NCBI GenBank assembly: GCA_022340215.1
Contig: JAJDOJ010000067.1
Coordinates: 1-34,231 of the forward strand
Source: Gammaproteobacteria bacterium
GTDB taxonomy: Bacteria; Pseudomonadota; Gammaproteobacteria; JAJDOJ01
Length of the DNA: 34,231 bases
Direction of reading: 5' to 3'
Position numbers and translations under genes: made by a program. Each line of letters starts with the position of its first letter. Position 1 is the first letter of the stretch. Below the pieces are notes generated by a model. It was not told where the DNA came from. It made no database searches and saw only the letters and a list, made by a program, of their open reading frames with translations. Of the stretch, positions 22,465 to 30,286 are shown in pieces.

Positions 22465-24944
22465 TTCGCCGATGCGACCACGACGCGATTGCGTCCCGTC
22501 TTCTTGGCCTGGTACATTGCCGCGTCTACAGCACTAATCAACTCATCCTGTGTCTTGCCATCCACCGGATAGGAAGCCACACCGAAGGAAGCGGTCACCC
22601 GGATAACGGACTTCCCTATCTGTTGCGCCGCAAGCGATGCACGCAATTCTTCGGCGCGTTGATACGCGATATCCGGCGGCGTGTCAAAAAGCAGCAGCAG
22701 AAACTCCTCGCCGCCGAAACGACAAACGATATCGCTGCCGCGTGAATGTGTTCTCAAAAGTTCGGCAAACGCCCTCAATACCTCGTCGCCAACCAGATGG
22801 CCATATGTGTCGTTGACGAGCTTGAAATAGTCGAGGTCGCAGATCACGACTCCGATCGGCTGGCCGTAACGTTCAGCGCGAATGATTTCGCGTCCCATCG
22901 TTTCTTCGAGGTAACGGCGATTGTAGAGACCGGTCAACGGATCGTGCTGGGCCTGTTCGCGCAGTTGTTCCTGCAATTTTAGTACTTCCGCCTCGGCGAG
23001 CCTGCGCTCGGTGATGTCGCGCACGATGCTCAGCAAGTAGGGTCTGCCGAATTCGACGATTTTCGCGGTGACTTCTACCGGGTAGGTAGTATCGTCTTTG
23101 CGTCGATGCGTACTTTCGAATCGCGCCTCTCCGGTTTGCAGGAGCTGTGTCTGGATCTCTTTCATATGGTCCGCAGTTAATTCCGAATCGATGTCTGTAA
23201 TGCTCATGGACAGCAGTTGTTCCCGGCTGTAACCCAGTTTGCGGCATTGTGTCTGGTTTACGTCCAATAAACGCATAGTCGCAGGGTCGACCACTTCGAT
23301 AGCATCGCTGGAATTGTCGACGAGAGTTCGAAACAGATGGAGTTCTATTTCGTCCTGTTTGTGCTCTGTGATATCGAAGATCATGCCATCAATATAATGT
23401 GGCGCGCCGTCTGTGTCGTAAACAGGCATACCATGTTCTTCCATCCAGCGTATGCCGCCGTCCTTATGTTTCAGCCGGTACTTCACAACGAAGGCACGTT
23501 TCTGTTCCAACGCTCGCATGACTTCAGCCTCCACACCGGGTCGGTCCTCGTTCAGAATCAACGGCTCGATCGAGCATACCGCGCCGGTCATCAGTTCATC
23601 CTCTGCGTAGCCTGTTATTTGAACGGGCATATCGTTATAAAACTGCATACGCCCGCTCTCGCGGAGATGCTCCCGGTAGACAATGCCGGGCAGGTTCTGC
23701 GCCAGGGTACGGTGGGCGAGTTCGCTTTCACGCAGCTCGGTTTCCATTTGCTTGCGCTCGGTAATGTCGCGAAAGAACCATATCCGCCCGTAATACTTGC
23801 CGTGTTCTCCGATCATCGGTGCGGAGTGGCGGTCGATTACCCTGCCATCCCTGAGATCGATTTCTTCATGGCTATCTTCTGATCTGTGCTGATACAGATA
23901 TTCGACGCGGGCGAGAAATGTTTCAGGATCCCGCAGCTGTGAAACGACCGAGTGCAACACGGACTCATCGACGCGCGCTGCCAAAATCTCTTGCGTAAGT
24001 CCCCATAGCTCGACGAAGTATCGGTTGTAGGAGATGATTTTTCCGTGCTCGTCGACCACGAGTATCGCATCCGGCGAAACTTCCATCTGTGTTGCCAGTA
24101 TGGTGTTTTTGAACTGGAGTTCCTGCTTCGCGTGCGATTCGCTGAACAGACGCTGCATGCTGAACAGCAGGCCGAGCAACGCGCAGATGTAAGAACCGTT
24201 CTTCAGCAAATGTGCCGCATCGAACATCATGTCGAAGACCTGGCCGGAGAACGACATGAACATGGCCTGCCCCATGAAGCCGACGATGAGGCTCAGCACC
24301 AGCCAGTGCTCGAACACATCGGTTTTCCATTTGCCTTTGCGCAGATAGCCGATCAGGGCAAGCAGGAAGAATAGCGCGGGCAGGAATTCCTGCGGCCGGG
24401 GAAAAGGGAGCTGTTGATAGTAGGCAGCCGGCATCGGCACGAACGCAACGATGGCAAAGCACATCAGTGCCAGCGCAGTGACAATGCTGTAAACCAGTTT
24501 TTCGCTGATCCGGCCTGCTGCGCCAAGCCGGTCTTCGCGCCGCCAGAACAGCCAGCTCATCCACAGCAGCAGGGACAGGAAGATGCGCGAGGCTAACCAG
24601 CTCCAGGCGATCAACGAAGGCGGGGCAGACGGGAAGGCTTCGATGAAGTGAAAGGAACTGACCACCGTGTGATAGCCGTCCAGAAAAGCAGTGGCGACAA
24701 AGCCCGTGCCGATGAACAAAAATGTGTTGTCCTTCTTGCTGTAGTAGCGCACCAGCGCAAGGCTGCCGACCGCAAGCGCCAACACCGTCGCGACCGCTTC
24801 CATCAAGGTATGCAACGCGATATCGCCGCGCCAGGTTGAATCCCTGAGGTAGAGGTAAGCGAAAAAAAGGACCACAAACAAGGCGACGTATGCAAACCGC
24901 CTTCGCCTTGTGGCTGTTCCGTCGATATCGGGCAAGTCAGCCAC
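22440..24944 (-). CDS. Membrane MASE3-like/PAS-PAS-PAS diguanylate cyclase
   Basis: An 834-residue sensor enzyme that makes c-di-GMP from two GTP. Residues 15-265 contain about eight transmembrane helices resembling the MASE3 sensor (FLFIGTGFVATAFLDGYHT). Three PAS domains follow at about 275-400, 405-530 and 535-655. The GGDEF domain spans ~665-830, with DPLTGLYNRRYLEE, the active motif GGEEF (744-748) and a product-inhibition RxxD motif (R735, D738) five residues before it. The catalytic site appears intact. The C-terminal INGVRLD and stop are encoded by the inverted repeat of element copy A, so the original end has been replaced. An EAL-domain remnant lies about 50 bases upstream, which suggests the gene once had a phosphodiesterase neighbour or was imported with it. 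Confidence 0.93.
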   Translation of the reverse strand: MADLPDIDGTATRRRRFAYVALFVVLFFAYLYLRDSTWRGDIALHTLMEAVATVLALAVGSLALVRYYSKKDNTFLFIGTGFVATAFLDGYHTVVSSFHFIEAFPSAPPSLIAWSWLASRIFLSLLLWMSWLFWRREDRLGAAGRISEKLVYSIVTALALMCFAIVAFVPMPAAYYQQLPFPRPQEFLPALFFLLALIGYLRKGKWKTDVFEHWLVLSLIVGFMGQAMFMSFSGQVFDMMFDAAHLLKNGSYICALLGLLFSMQRLFSESHAKQELQFKNTILATQMEVSPDAILVVDEHGKIISYNRYFVELWGLTQEILAARVDESVLHSVVSQLRDPETFLARVEYLYQHRSEDSHEEIDLRDGRVIDRHSAPMIGEHGKYYGRIWFFRDITERKQMETELRESELAHRTLAQNLPGIVYREHLRESGRMQFYNDMPVQITGYAEDELMTGAVCSIEPLILNEDRPGVEAEVMRALEQKRAFVVKYRLKHKDGGIRWMEEHGMPVYDTDGAPHYIDGMIFDITEHKQDEIELHLFRTLVDNSSDAIEVVDPATMRLLDVNQTQCRKLGYSREQLLSMSITDIDSELTADHMKEIQTQLLQTGEARFESTHRRKDDTTYPVEVTAKIVEFGRPYLLSIVRDITERRLAEAEVLKLQEQLREQAQHDPLTGLYNRRYLEETMGREIIRAERYGQPIGVVICDLDYFKLVNDTYGHLVGDEVLRAFAELLRTHSRGSDIVCRFGGEEFLLLLFDTPPDIAYQRAEELRASLAAQQIGKSVIRVTASFGVASYPVDGKTQDELISAVDAAMYQAKKTGRNRVVVASAKINGVRLD

Positions 24945-24997
24945 CTTGTTTCACCACATCATCTAATTGCCATATTATTTTGTTATCTCTGCACGCG

Positions 24998-25244
24998 TTA
25001 CTTCAGGTCGTAGTCTAGCGTAAGCGGTGCCAGGAATCTGGCTTCAAATATTTCCGCCGGTACCGGTTTGCTGAACAGAAAGCCCCGCATTTCGTCGCAG
25101 TTCAGCGACAGGATATGGCTCATTTGTTGCTCGGTTTCGACACCCTCGGCGACTCCCTTGAGCTTCAGTGCATGTGCCATCACGATGATGGTGGTCACCA
25201 GGGTCAGCCCCGCCGGCTTATCTATTTCAATGATACGCCACGGG
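24998..25244 (-). pseudogene. C-terminal remnant of an EAL-domain c-di-GMP phosphodiesterase
   Basis: About 75 residues of EAL-domain C terminus remain: TTIIVMAHALKLKGVAEGVET, then LNCDEMRGFLFSKPVPAEIFEA and a stop at 24998. The AEGVE(T) motif and the CDEMxGxxFSKPxPA motif are characteristic. The catalytic EAL signature and most of the barrel are missing. Open reading continues to the edge of element copy B (25245), beyond which there is no EAL-like sequence. The first ~10 residues before TLVTT (RIIEIDKPAG) do not fit the family, so the junction may be complex. Not expected to be functional. Confidence 0.85.
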
Positions 25245-25349
25245 CAATGGGGTCAGACTCGATTGATAGATGCTTTGCTTTTCAGGCTTGGTGGGATAGG
25301 CATGCAGGACAATGTTCGACCTGTTCAATCGAGTCTGACCCCATTGATC
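25245..25349. mobile_element. Miniature inverted-repeat element, copy B
   Basis: This has the same structure as the element at 22357. A 22-base perfect inverted repeat (25245-25266 and 25325-25346) encloses the same 58-base interior, with two base differences from copy A. The left end lacks the outer AT. The near-identity implies recent movement or gene conversion. It abuts the EAL remnant on one side and DNA leading to a transposase remnant on the other. Confidence 0.85.
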
Positions 25350-25402
25350 CTGCAGATGCATCTCTCCCTTTGAAAAAACCGTAGTTCAAAAGCTATCCAG
25401 AC

Positions 25403-25897
25403 TCACCCGCACCATCCCGGCGCAGTGTGGGCAGGCGGTGGGTTAGTGTGGGAAATGGTGCTCGGACAGGGCAGCACCTCGTCCGCAAAGCCCTGGGCGC
25501 GCAACTGCTTGAGGGCTTCCTTCGCGCTCAGTCGGGGAAAAGACAGCACGGTGCGGAAGGTCGGGTCCTGTTGGGAAAGGTATTGCGCCAAGACCCACGG
25601 GGCATTGGCCACGTCCGGGTGCTTCTCCTCCCAGAGCTTGTCGCCAGCGATGGCCGATCGCGCTCTCAGACAGACAATGCCTGTGCGCTTCTCGTGGAGT
25701 CCCAGCGCCACCGCATCACGGTTCCAGCCAAACAACACCTCCGCTTGGCGAGGGCTCCCATCGCAGTACTTCGCCGCCATCTCCGCCTGGAACGCCCCTC
25801 GCTTCGCTCTCAACATCTTGGAGGCCGCAAGCTTGAGGTCATTCAGATGACTGGCTGTAGGAATGGCTCGGTTTCCAGGGAGGGTAGCGTGGTTCAT
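25403..25897 (-). pseudogene. Truncated transposase, N-terminal portion
   Basis: The 164-residue frame has the N-terminal features of a DDE transposase family that I recall as ISAzo13-like: RQAEVLFGWNRDAVALGLHEKRTGIVCL, DKLWEEKHPDVANAPWVLAQ, QQDPTFRTVLSFPRLSAKEALKQLRAQGF and LPCPST (quoted only as family-like segments). After PCPST the sequence switches to SHTNPPPAHTAPGWCG and stops, where relatives continue into an RNGYRLRKV-type segment and the DDE catalytic domain. That domain is therefore missing. Terminal inverted repeats were not found. Family naming is from memory and moderately uncertain; that it is a truncated transposase is likelier. Confidence 0.68.
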
Positions 25898-25958
25898 CAG
25901 GGTCAGCTCGCAAGTTGAGAATGAGCTGCAAGTATCGCATGCAATGGTACAGGGTTAT

Positions 25959-26120
25959 TTGGAAATCGCCCAAGTCGTCGGCGCGAACGCTGTCGCGGAT
26001 CTGTACCTCGAACTCGATGTCGCCGGCAGGGCGATGGACTGGAACGCGATCGACGGTTTGCATCCGCAACTGTCGCCGCTGGCGAACGGGGTGAAAGCCT
26101 TCATCGCGGCATTGCGAGAC
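25959..26120 (+). pseudogene. Orphan tail of a histidine phosphotransfer (HPt) domain
   Basis: About 54 residues in an open frame resemble the C-terminal half of the HPt domains that end hybrid histidine kinases: VVGANAVADLYLELDVAGRAMDWN, then AIDGLHPQLSPLANGVKAFIAALRD. The phospho-accepting His and preceding sequence are missing, and the DNA just upstream belongs to the transposase junction. The frame stays open to 26372 without further domain-like sequence. The reading suggests a kinase gene that once preceded the REC-HD-GYP gene and lost its 5' part. Confidence 0.5.
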
Positions 26121-26403
26121 GCGGACTCCGGCCGCTGCCGAGCGGATGACCGACGCGGCGCGGGTCCCGGTTACGGGCATCATACGTCTGGAATTACGGT
26201 ATTTCGACGGGGGTTCGCTATATTCACGTGTATGAACTTTTTCATGCGGAGCCTGCTTCGCAACGTCGACCGCATGATCGAGCGCGTCCGCGTAACGGCC
26301 GTTTTGTACCGGGACGCAAGTTTTTCGCACAAAAAATCTTTTCAGTCGCTGGTATCGCTGCTCAAACGGTAACAGGACGCAATACTGGTAGAGGGAAGGT
26401 GAT
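26121..26403. other. Leader region of the signalling operon
   Basis: No gene is supported here. The stretch becomes AT-richer toward its end (runs such as TTTTTCGCACAAAAAATC at 26321-26338), as expected of a promoter region, but no convincing -35/-10 pair was found. A good AGGGAAGG ribosome-binding site lies just before ATG 26404. Confidence 0.4.
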
Positions 26404-27561
26404 ATGAGCGAAGCAACGATTCTCATTGTCGACGACGAGCCCGCGGTTCTGGCGACAATGAGCAGTATCCTCGAACCCGACTACCGGGTGCGGGCCGCCA
26501 ATTCCGGCGAGCGCGCACTCCTTTTGGCCGCCTCCGAACCGCGCCCCGACCTGATCCTGCTCGACGTGATGATGCCCGGCCGCGACGGCTACTCGGTGAT
26601 GTCGCGTTTGCGCGAGGACGTCGTCACCCGCGACGTCCCGGTCATTTTCGTCACCGCGATGGAAACCAACGGCGACGAAGAGAGAGGGCTGGCGATGGGT
26701 GCGGTGGATTACATCACCAAGCCGATCAAACCGGCAATCCTGCTGGCGCGGGTCAGGACCCAGGTCGCACTGAAACAGGCACGCGATTTCCTCAACGACA
26801 AGAACGCCTACCTCGAATTCGAGGTCAACCGCCGCATGGAGGAAAACCAGCGCATCCAGAACGTCAGCATACGCACGCTGGCGCATCTTGCGGAGACGCG
26901 CGATCCCGAGACCGGCGACCACATCCTGCGCACCCAGTCGTACATCGCGGTGCTGTCGAAGCGCCTGCAGGCCCATCCTCGCTTCAGCGACACGATTACG
27001 GATCATTACATCCAGATACTGACCAAGTCGGCGCCGCTGCACGACATCGGCAAGGTCGGCATTCCGGACCACGTATTGCTGAAGCCCGGCAAGCTCACGG
27101 GCGAGGAGTGGGAAATCATGAAAACGCACGCCGAGCTGGGCGCGCGCGCGATCGAATTCGCTCAGAAAGACGTGGACCAGTCGGTGGACTTTCTGAACCT
27201 CGCCGTCGAAATCGCGCACTGGCACCACGAGCGCTGGGACGGCAGCGGTTACCCGGACGCGCTCAAGGGAGATGCGATACCGATTTCCGCGCGGCTGATG
27301 GCGGTGGCCGACGTGTTCGACGCGCTGATATCGCGGCGCGTGTACAAGCCGCCGATTCCGTTCGAAGAAGCGCGGGGTCTCATTTTCGCGGGACGCGACA
27401 GCCAGTTCGACCCGGACATCGTCGACGCGTTCATGGCCGAGTTCGACAGTTTCACCGACATCGCGCACATGTACCAGCAGGGTACCGACGCCGATACGCC
27501 GGTCGACACGAACGAACACGCAGCCGCGGAAACCGGTGTACCGGGGCGCGTCACGACGTAG
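26404..27561 (+). CDS. Response regulator with HD-GYP phosphodiesterase output (RpfG-like)
   Basis: A 385-residue two-component output protein that would hydrolyse c-di-GMP. The receiver domain (1-120) has the acidic pair in IVDDEP, phospho-acceptor D54 (LILLDVMMPG), T/S switch in FVTAME and the conserved Lys in YITKPIKP. After a helical linker, the HD-GYP domain (~155-350) shows HILRTQSYI, the metal site LHDIGKVGIPD and the signature HHERWDGSGYP, so it looks catalytically competent. ATG 26404 follows AGGGAAGG. The next gene starts three bases after the stop, so it is coupled to the sensor and hybrid kinase, which probably control it. Confidence 0.94.
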   Translation: MSEATILIVDDEPAVLATMSSILEPDYRVRAANSGERALLLAASEPRPDLILLDVMMPGRDGYSVMSRLREDVVTRDVPVIFVTAMETNGDEERGLAMGAVDYITKPIKPAILLARVRTQVALKQARDFLNDKNAYLEFEVNRRMEENQRIQNVSIRTLAHLAETRDPETGDHILRTQSYIAVLSKRLQAHPRFSDTITDHYIQILTKSAPLHDIGKVGIPDHVLLKPGKLTGEEWEIMKTHAELGARAIEFAQKDVDQSVDFLNLAVEIAHWHHERWDGSGYPDALKGDAIPISARLMAVADVFDALISRRVYKPPIPFEEARGLIFAGRDSQFDPDIVDAFMAEFDSFTDIAHMYQQGTDADTPVDTNEHAAAETGVPGRVTT

Positions 27562-27564
27562 AGA

Positions 27565-30237
27565 ATGAACCGGTCGGGTCACAAAATACTGCTGGTCACG
27601 CTGTTCTACGCGATCGGCGCGTCGCTGTGGATTCTTTGTTCCGATCTGGCGATCGGTTATATCATCGACGATCCGACAACGCTCGTGATCGCCAGCACCG
27701 TCAAGGACTGGGGATTCGTAGCCGTCACCGCGTTGCTGCTCTACCTGTTGCAGAAGCGCTTTACCGCGCAGACGCCTGCTGAAAATACCGGCACACGGAC
27801 AGCCCCGGGCCGGAACGGCCGCGCGCTGTATCCTGGGATCATCGTGGCGATCGCGTCGATCGTGCTGCTCGGTGCGTTTTCGATACGGCGACTGACTGAA
27901 GAAAACACCAGGCATACCGTCGAGCAGCTGCAGGCCATCGCGGCGCTGAAGGCGGAGCAGATCGGCCACTGGCTGGAGGAACGCGCGCGCTATGCCGAAC
28001 TGGTCTCGACCCATTCGTCACTGGGCGACGTGCTGCAACGCTGGCGTCGCGACGGCGACGGTGAAAGCCGGGACGATGTGCTGCAACAACTCGTCAATCT
28101 CAGGCGGCTAACGGGCTTCCAGGCATTATTCGTGATCGATCGCAGCGGTAGGCTTCTGATCGGAGACGGCAGCGAACAACACACGTCCGCGACCCTGTCT
28201 GCGGCGATCGAACGCGCGTTTTCCTCCGGCCAGCCAGAGAACACCGGGTTCTACCGTGAGGATCCGGGGTCTGCCGGCGATCTGCATCTGGATTTCGTCG
28301 CGGTGATCGCGGACGAGCCGGAACTCGCTCTGATCCTGCGGCTCAATGAGAGAAGTTTTCCGTTCCCGTTTCTGCAGGAGTGGCCGATGCCCAGTGCCAG
28401 CGCCGAGACACTGCTGTTCAAAGCCGACGGCGACAGCGTGCTGTTCCTGAACGAACTGCGCCACCGCCACGATACGGCGCTGAAACTGCGCGTCCCGTTC
28501 AGCGCGGAAACCGTGCTGGCGGTGCAGATGGCCACCGGGCGGGCGGCGACCGGCGAGCCGATTTACGGCAACGACTACCGCGGCGAACCGGTGGTGGGCG
28601 TCGCGCGGTCGATACACGGCACGCCCTGGTATCTGATCGCGAAGATCGACCGCAAGGAAGCCGACGCGGAACCGTACATCGAAACCGCGTTGCTCGGACT
28701 GGCCCTGTTCCTGGCGCTGCTGGCGGTCGTCGCCGGCGCGCTGCTGCTGCGCCAGCGCAAGGAACTGCACACGGCGACCGAGCTGCAACGCGATCTGGCC
28801 GAGTCTTCGCTGGACATCGTTTTCCAGACCCTGCCGGATCAGTTTTTCCGTATCGCGGCCGATGGGGTCATCCTGGACTACCGAGCGCAGCGGATAGCCG
28901 AGCGCGACGTCCCGCCGCGGAGAATCCTCGGGCGGCGCATGCAGGATGTGCTGCCGCCCGGGCCGGCGCGCGCGTATACGTCGAATATCGAAGCTGCGCT
29001 CGACAGCGGCGAGCTGACCACTTTCGAATACGCCCTGACCATGCCGCAGGGCGAGCAGCACTACGAGGCGCGCCTCGCCAGGCTGTCGGGTAATAACGAG
29101 CTGATCGCGATCGTGCGCAACATCAGCGAACGCCGGCGGGTGCTCCGCAAACTGGATAACACCAGCCGTATGTACGCGACCCGTAGCCAGATCAACCAGA
29201 CCATCGTGCGGCAACCTGACAGGCACAGGCTGTTTCAGGAAATCTGTGATATCGCCGTCAAGTACGGTCGCTTCCGGCTGGCGTGGATCGGACTGGTCGA
29301 CGATCAGGGCAAAAAGATCGAGGTCGTTGCGTCCAGCGGGGAAGCCACTGATTACACGCGGAATATCGACATTTCGCTGAGCGGCGATCCGAACGCGAAC
29401 GGACCGACCGGATGCGCAATCCGGGATGGAAACAGCGTCGTGTTCAATGATCTGGAGCACAACCCGGATTTTCTGCCCTGGCGCGAACTCGCGTTGCAGC
29501 AGGGCCTGCGCTCGTCGGGCGCGTTTCCGCTGCGACTGGGTGAGAACGTCATCGGCGCGTTGAGCGTGTACGCGGCCGAGCCCGATTTTTTCGATGCGGA
29601 AGAGATCAATCTGCTGCGCGAAGCGACGCAGGACATATCCTTCGCGCTGGACAAGGCGAGCGAGGAACGGATCCGCAGGCGCACCGAGCAGGCGCTGCGG
29701 GATAGCGAAGCGCATTTGCGCACGCTGATCGATTCGCTGCCGGACCTCGTCTGGCTGAAGAACCCGGACGGCGTGTACCAGTTCTGCAATACCCGCTTCG
29801 AACGATTCTTCGGCGCGAAGGAAGCGGACATCGTTGGCAGGACGGACTACGATTTCACCGACGAGGCGCAGGCCGGATTTTTTCGCGAGCGCGACCGGGC
29901 GACGATGGCCGCCGGCAGACCCAGCACGAACGAGGAACAGCGCACCTATGCGGATGACGGCCACACCGAACTGGTCGAAACCGTGAATACGCCGATGTAC
30001 AACACCGACGGCGAGCTGATCGGCGTACTGGGCATCGGCCGCGATATCACCGAACACATACGGGCCGAAACCAGACTCGCCGCTCAGCTCGAGGAACTGC
30101 AGCGCTGGCGCGACGTGACCCTGGAGCGCGAACTGCGCGGGCTAGAGCTGAAAAGCGAAATCAATGCGTTGCTGATGGAGCTGGGCCGGCCGCCGCGCTA
30201 TCCCAGCGCCCTGCAGGAGAGCAGGCGCGATGAGTGA
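27565..30237 (+). CDS. Membrane PAS-GAF-PAS sensor protein without output domain
   Basis: An 890-residue sensor. Two transmembrane helices lie near 8-30 and 45-65, a third near 90-108, then a ~260-residue extracytoplasmic region (Cache-like, IDRSGRLLIGDG and VGVARSIHGTPWYLIAKID) closed by a fourth helix (~375-397). The cytoplasmic part has a PAS (~410-530), a GAF (~545-700; FRLAWIGLVDDQGKK, SSGAFPLRLGENVIGALSVYA) and a second PAS (~715-840; LPDLVWLKNPDGVYQ). It ends in a coiled coil, LQRWRDVTLERELRGLELKSEINALL. There is no HisKA, HATPase, GGDEF or EAL domain. Similar C-terminal tails end other stand-alone PAS sensors, so the protein is probably complete and signals through partners encoded next to it. 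Confidence 0.9.
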   Translation: MNRSGHKILLVTLFYAIGASLWILCSDLAIGYIIDDPTTLVIASTVKDWGFVAVTALLLYLLQKRFTAQTPAENTGTRTAPGRNGRALYPGIIVAIASIVLLGAFSIRRLTEENTRHTVEQLQAIAALKAEQIGHWLEERARYAELVSTHSSLGDVLQRWRRDGDGESRDDVLQQLVNLRRLTGFQALFVIDRSGRLLIGDGSEQHTSATLSAAIERAFSSGQPENTGFYREDPGSAGDLHLDFVAVIADEPELALILRLNERSFPFPFLQEWPMPSASAETLLFKADGDSVLFLNELRHRHDTALKLRVPFSAETVLAVQMATGRAATGEPIYGNDYRGEPVVGVARSIHGTPWYLIAKIDRKEADAEPYIETALLGLALFLALLAVVAGALLLRQRKELHTATELQRDLAESSLDIVFQTLPDQFFRIAADGVILDYRAQRIAERDVPPRRILGRRMQDVLPPGPARAYTSNIEAALDSGELTTFEYALTMPQGEQHYEARLARLSGNNELIAIVRNISERRRVLRKLDNTSRMYATRSQINQTIVRQPDRHRLFQEICDIAVKYGRFRLAWIGLVDDQGKKIEVVASSGEATDYTRNIDISLSGDPNANGPTGCAIRDGNSVVFNDLEHNPDFLPWRELALQQGLRSSGAFPLRLGENVIGALSVYAAEPDFFDAEEINLLREATQDISFALDKASEERIRRRTEQALRDSEAHLRTLIDSLPDLVWLKNPDGVYQFCNTRFERFFGAKEADIVGRTDYDFTDEAQAGFFRERDRATMAAGRPSTNEEQRTYADDGHTELVETVNTPMYNTDGELIGVLGIGRDITEHIRAETRLAAQLEELQRWRDVTLERELRGLELKSEINALLMELGRPPRYPSALQESRRDE

Positions 30238-30286
30238 TCGCTCGGACAGGTCGCGGTCGCAACGCGGGCGATTGCCGCCGCGATGA
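30230..30286 (+). CDS. 18-codon micro-ORF coupled to the hybrid kinase
   Basis: ATG 30230 lies ten bases after AGGAG and overlaps the end of the sensor gene. It reads MSDRSDRSRSQRGRLPPR and stops at TGA 30284-30286, which overlaps the kinase ATG (30283) as ATGA. The kinase start itself has no ribosome-binding site. The arrangement suggests translational coupling through a leader ORF. An alternative is a frameshift that separated the true N terminus from the kinase. Whether the peptide has a function is unknown. Confidence 0.45.
   Translation: MSDRSDRSRSQRGRLPPR

Noticed and set aside
26362-30057. Long minus-strand open frames (550 and 643 codons) opposite the HD-GYP and sensor genes
   Set aside because: They have Arg-, Gln- and Val-rich shadow composition without motifs, whereas the plus-strand genes carry intact REC, HD-GYP, GAF and PAS signatures.
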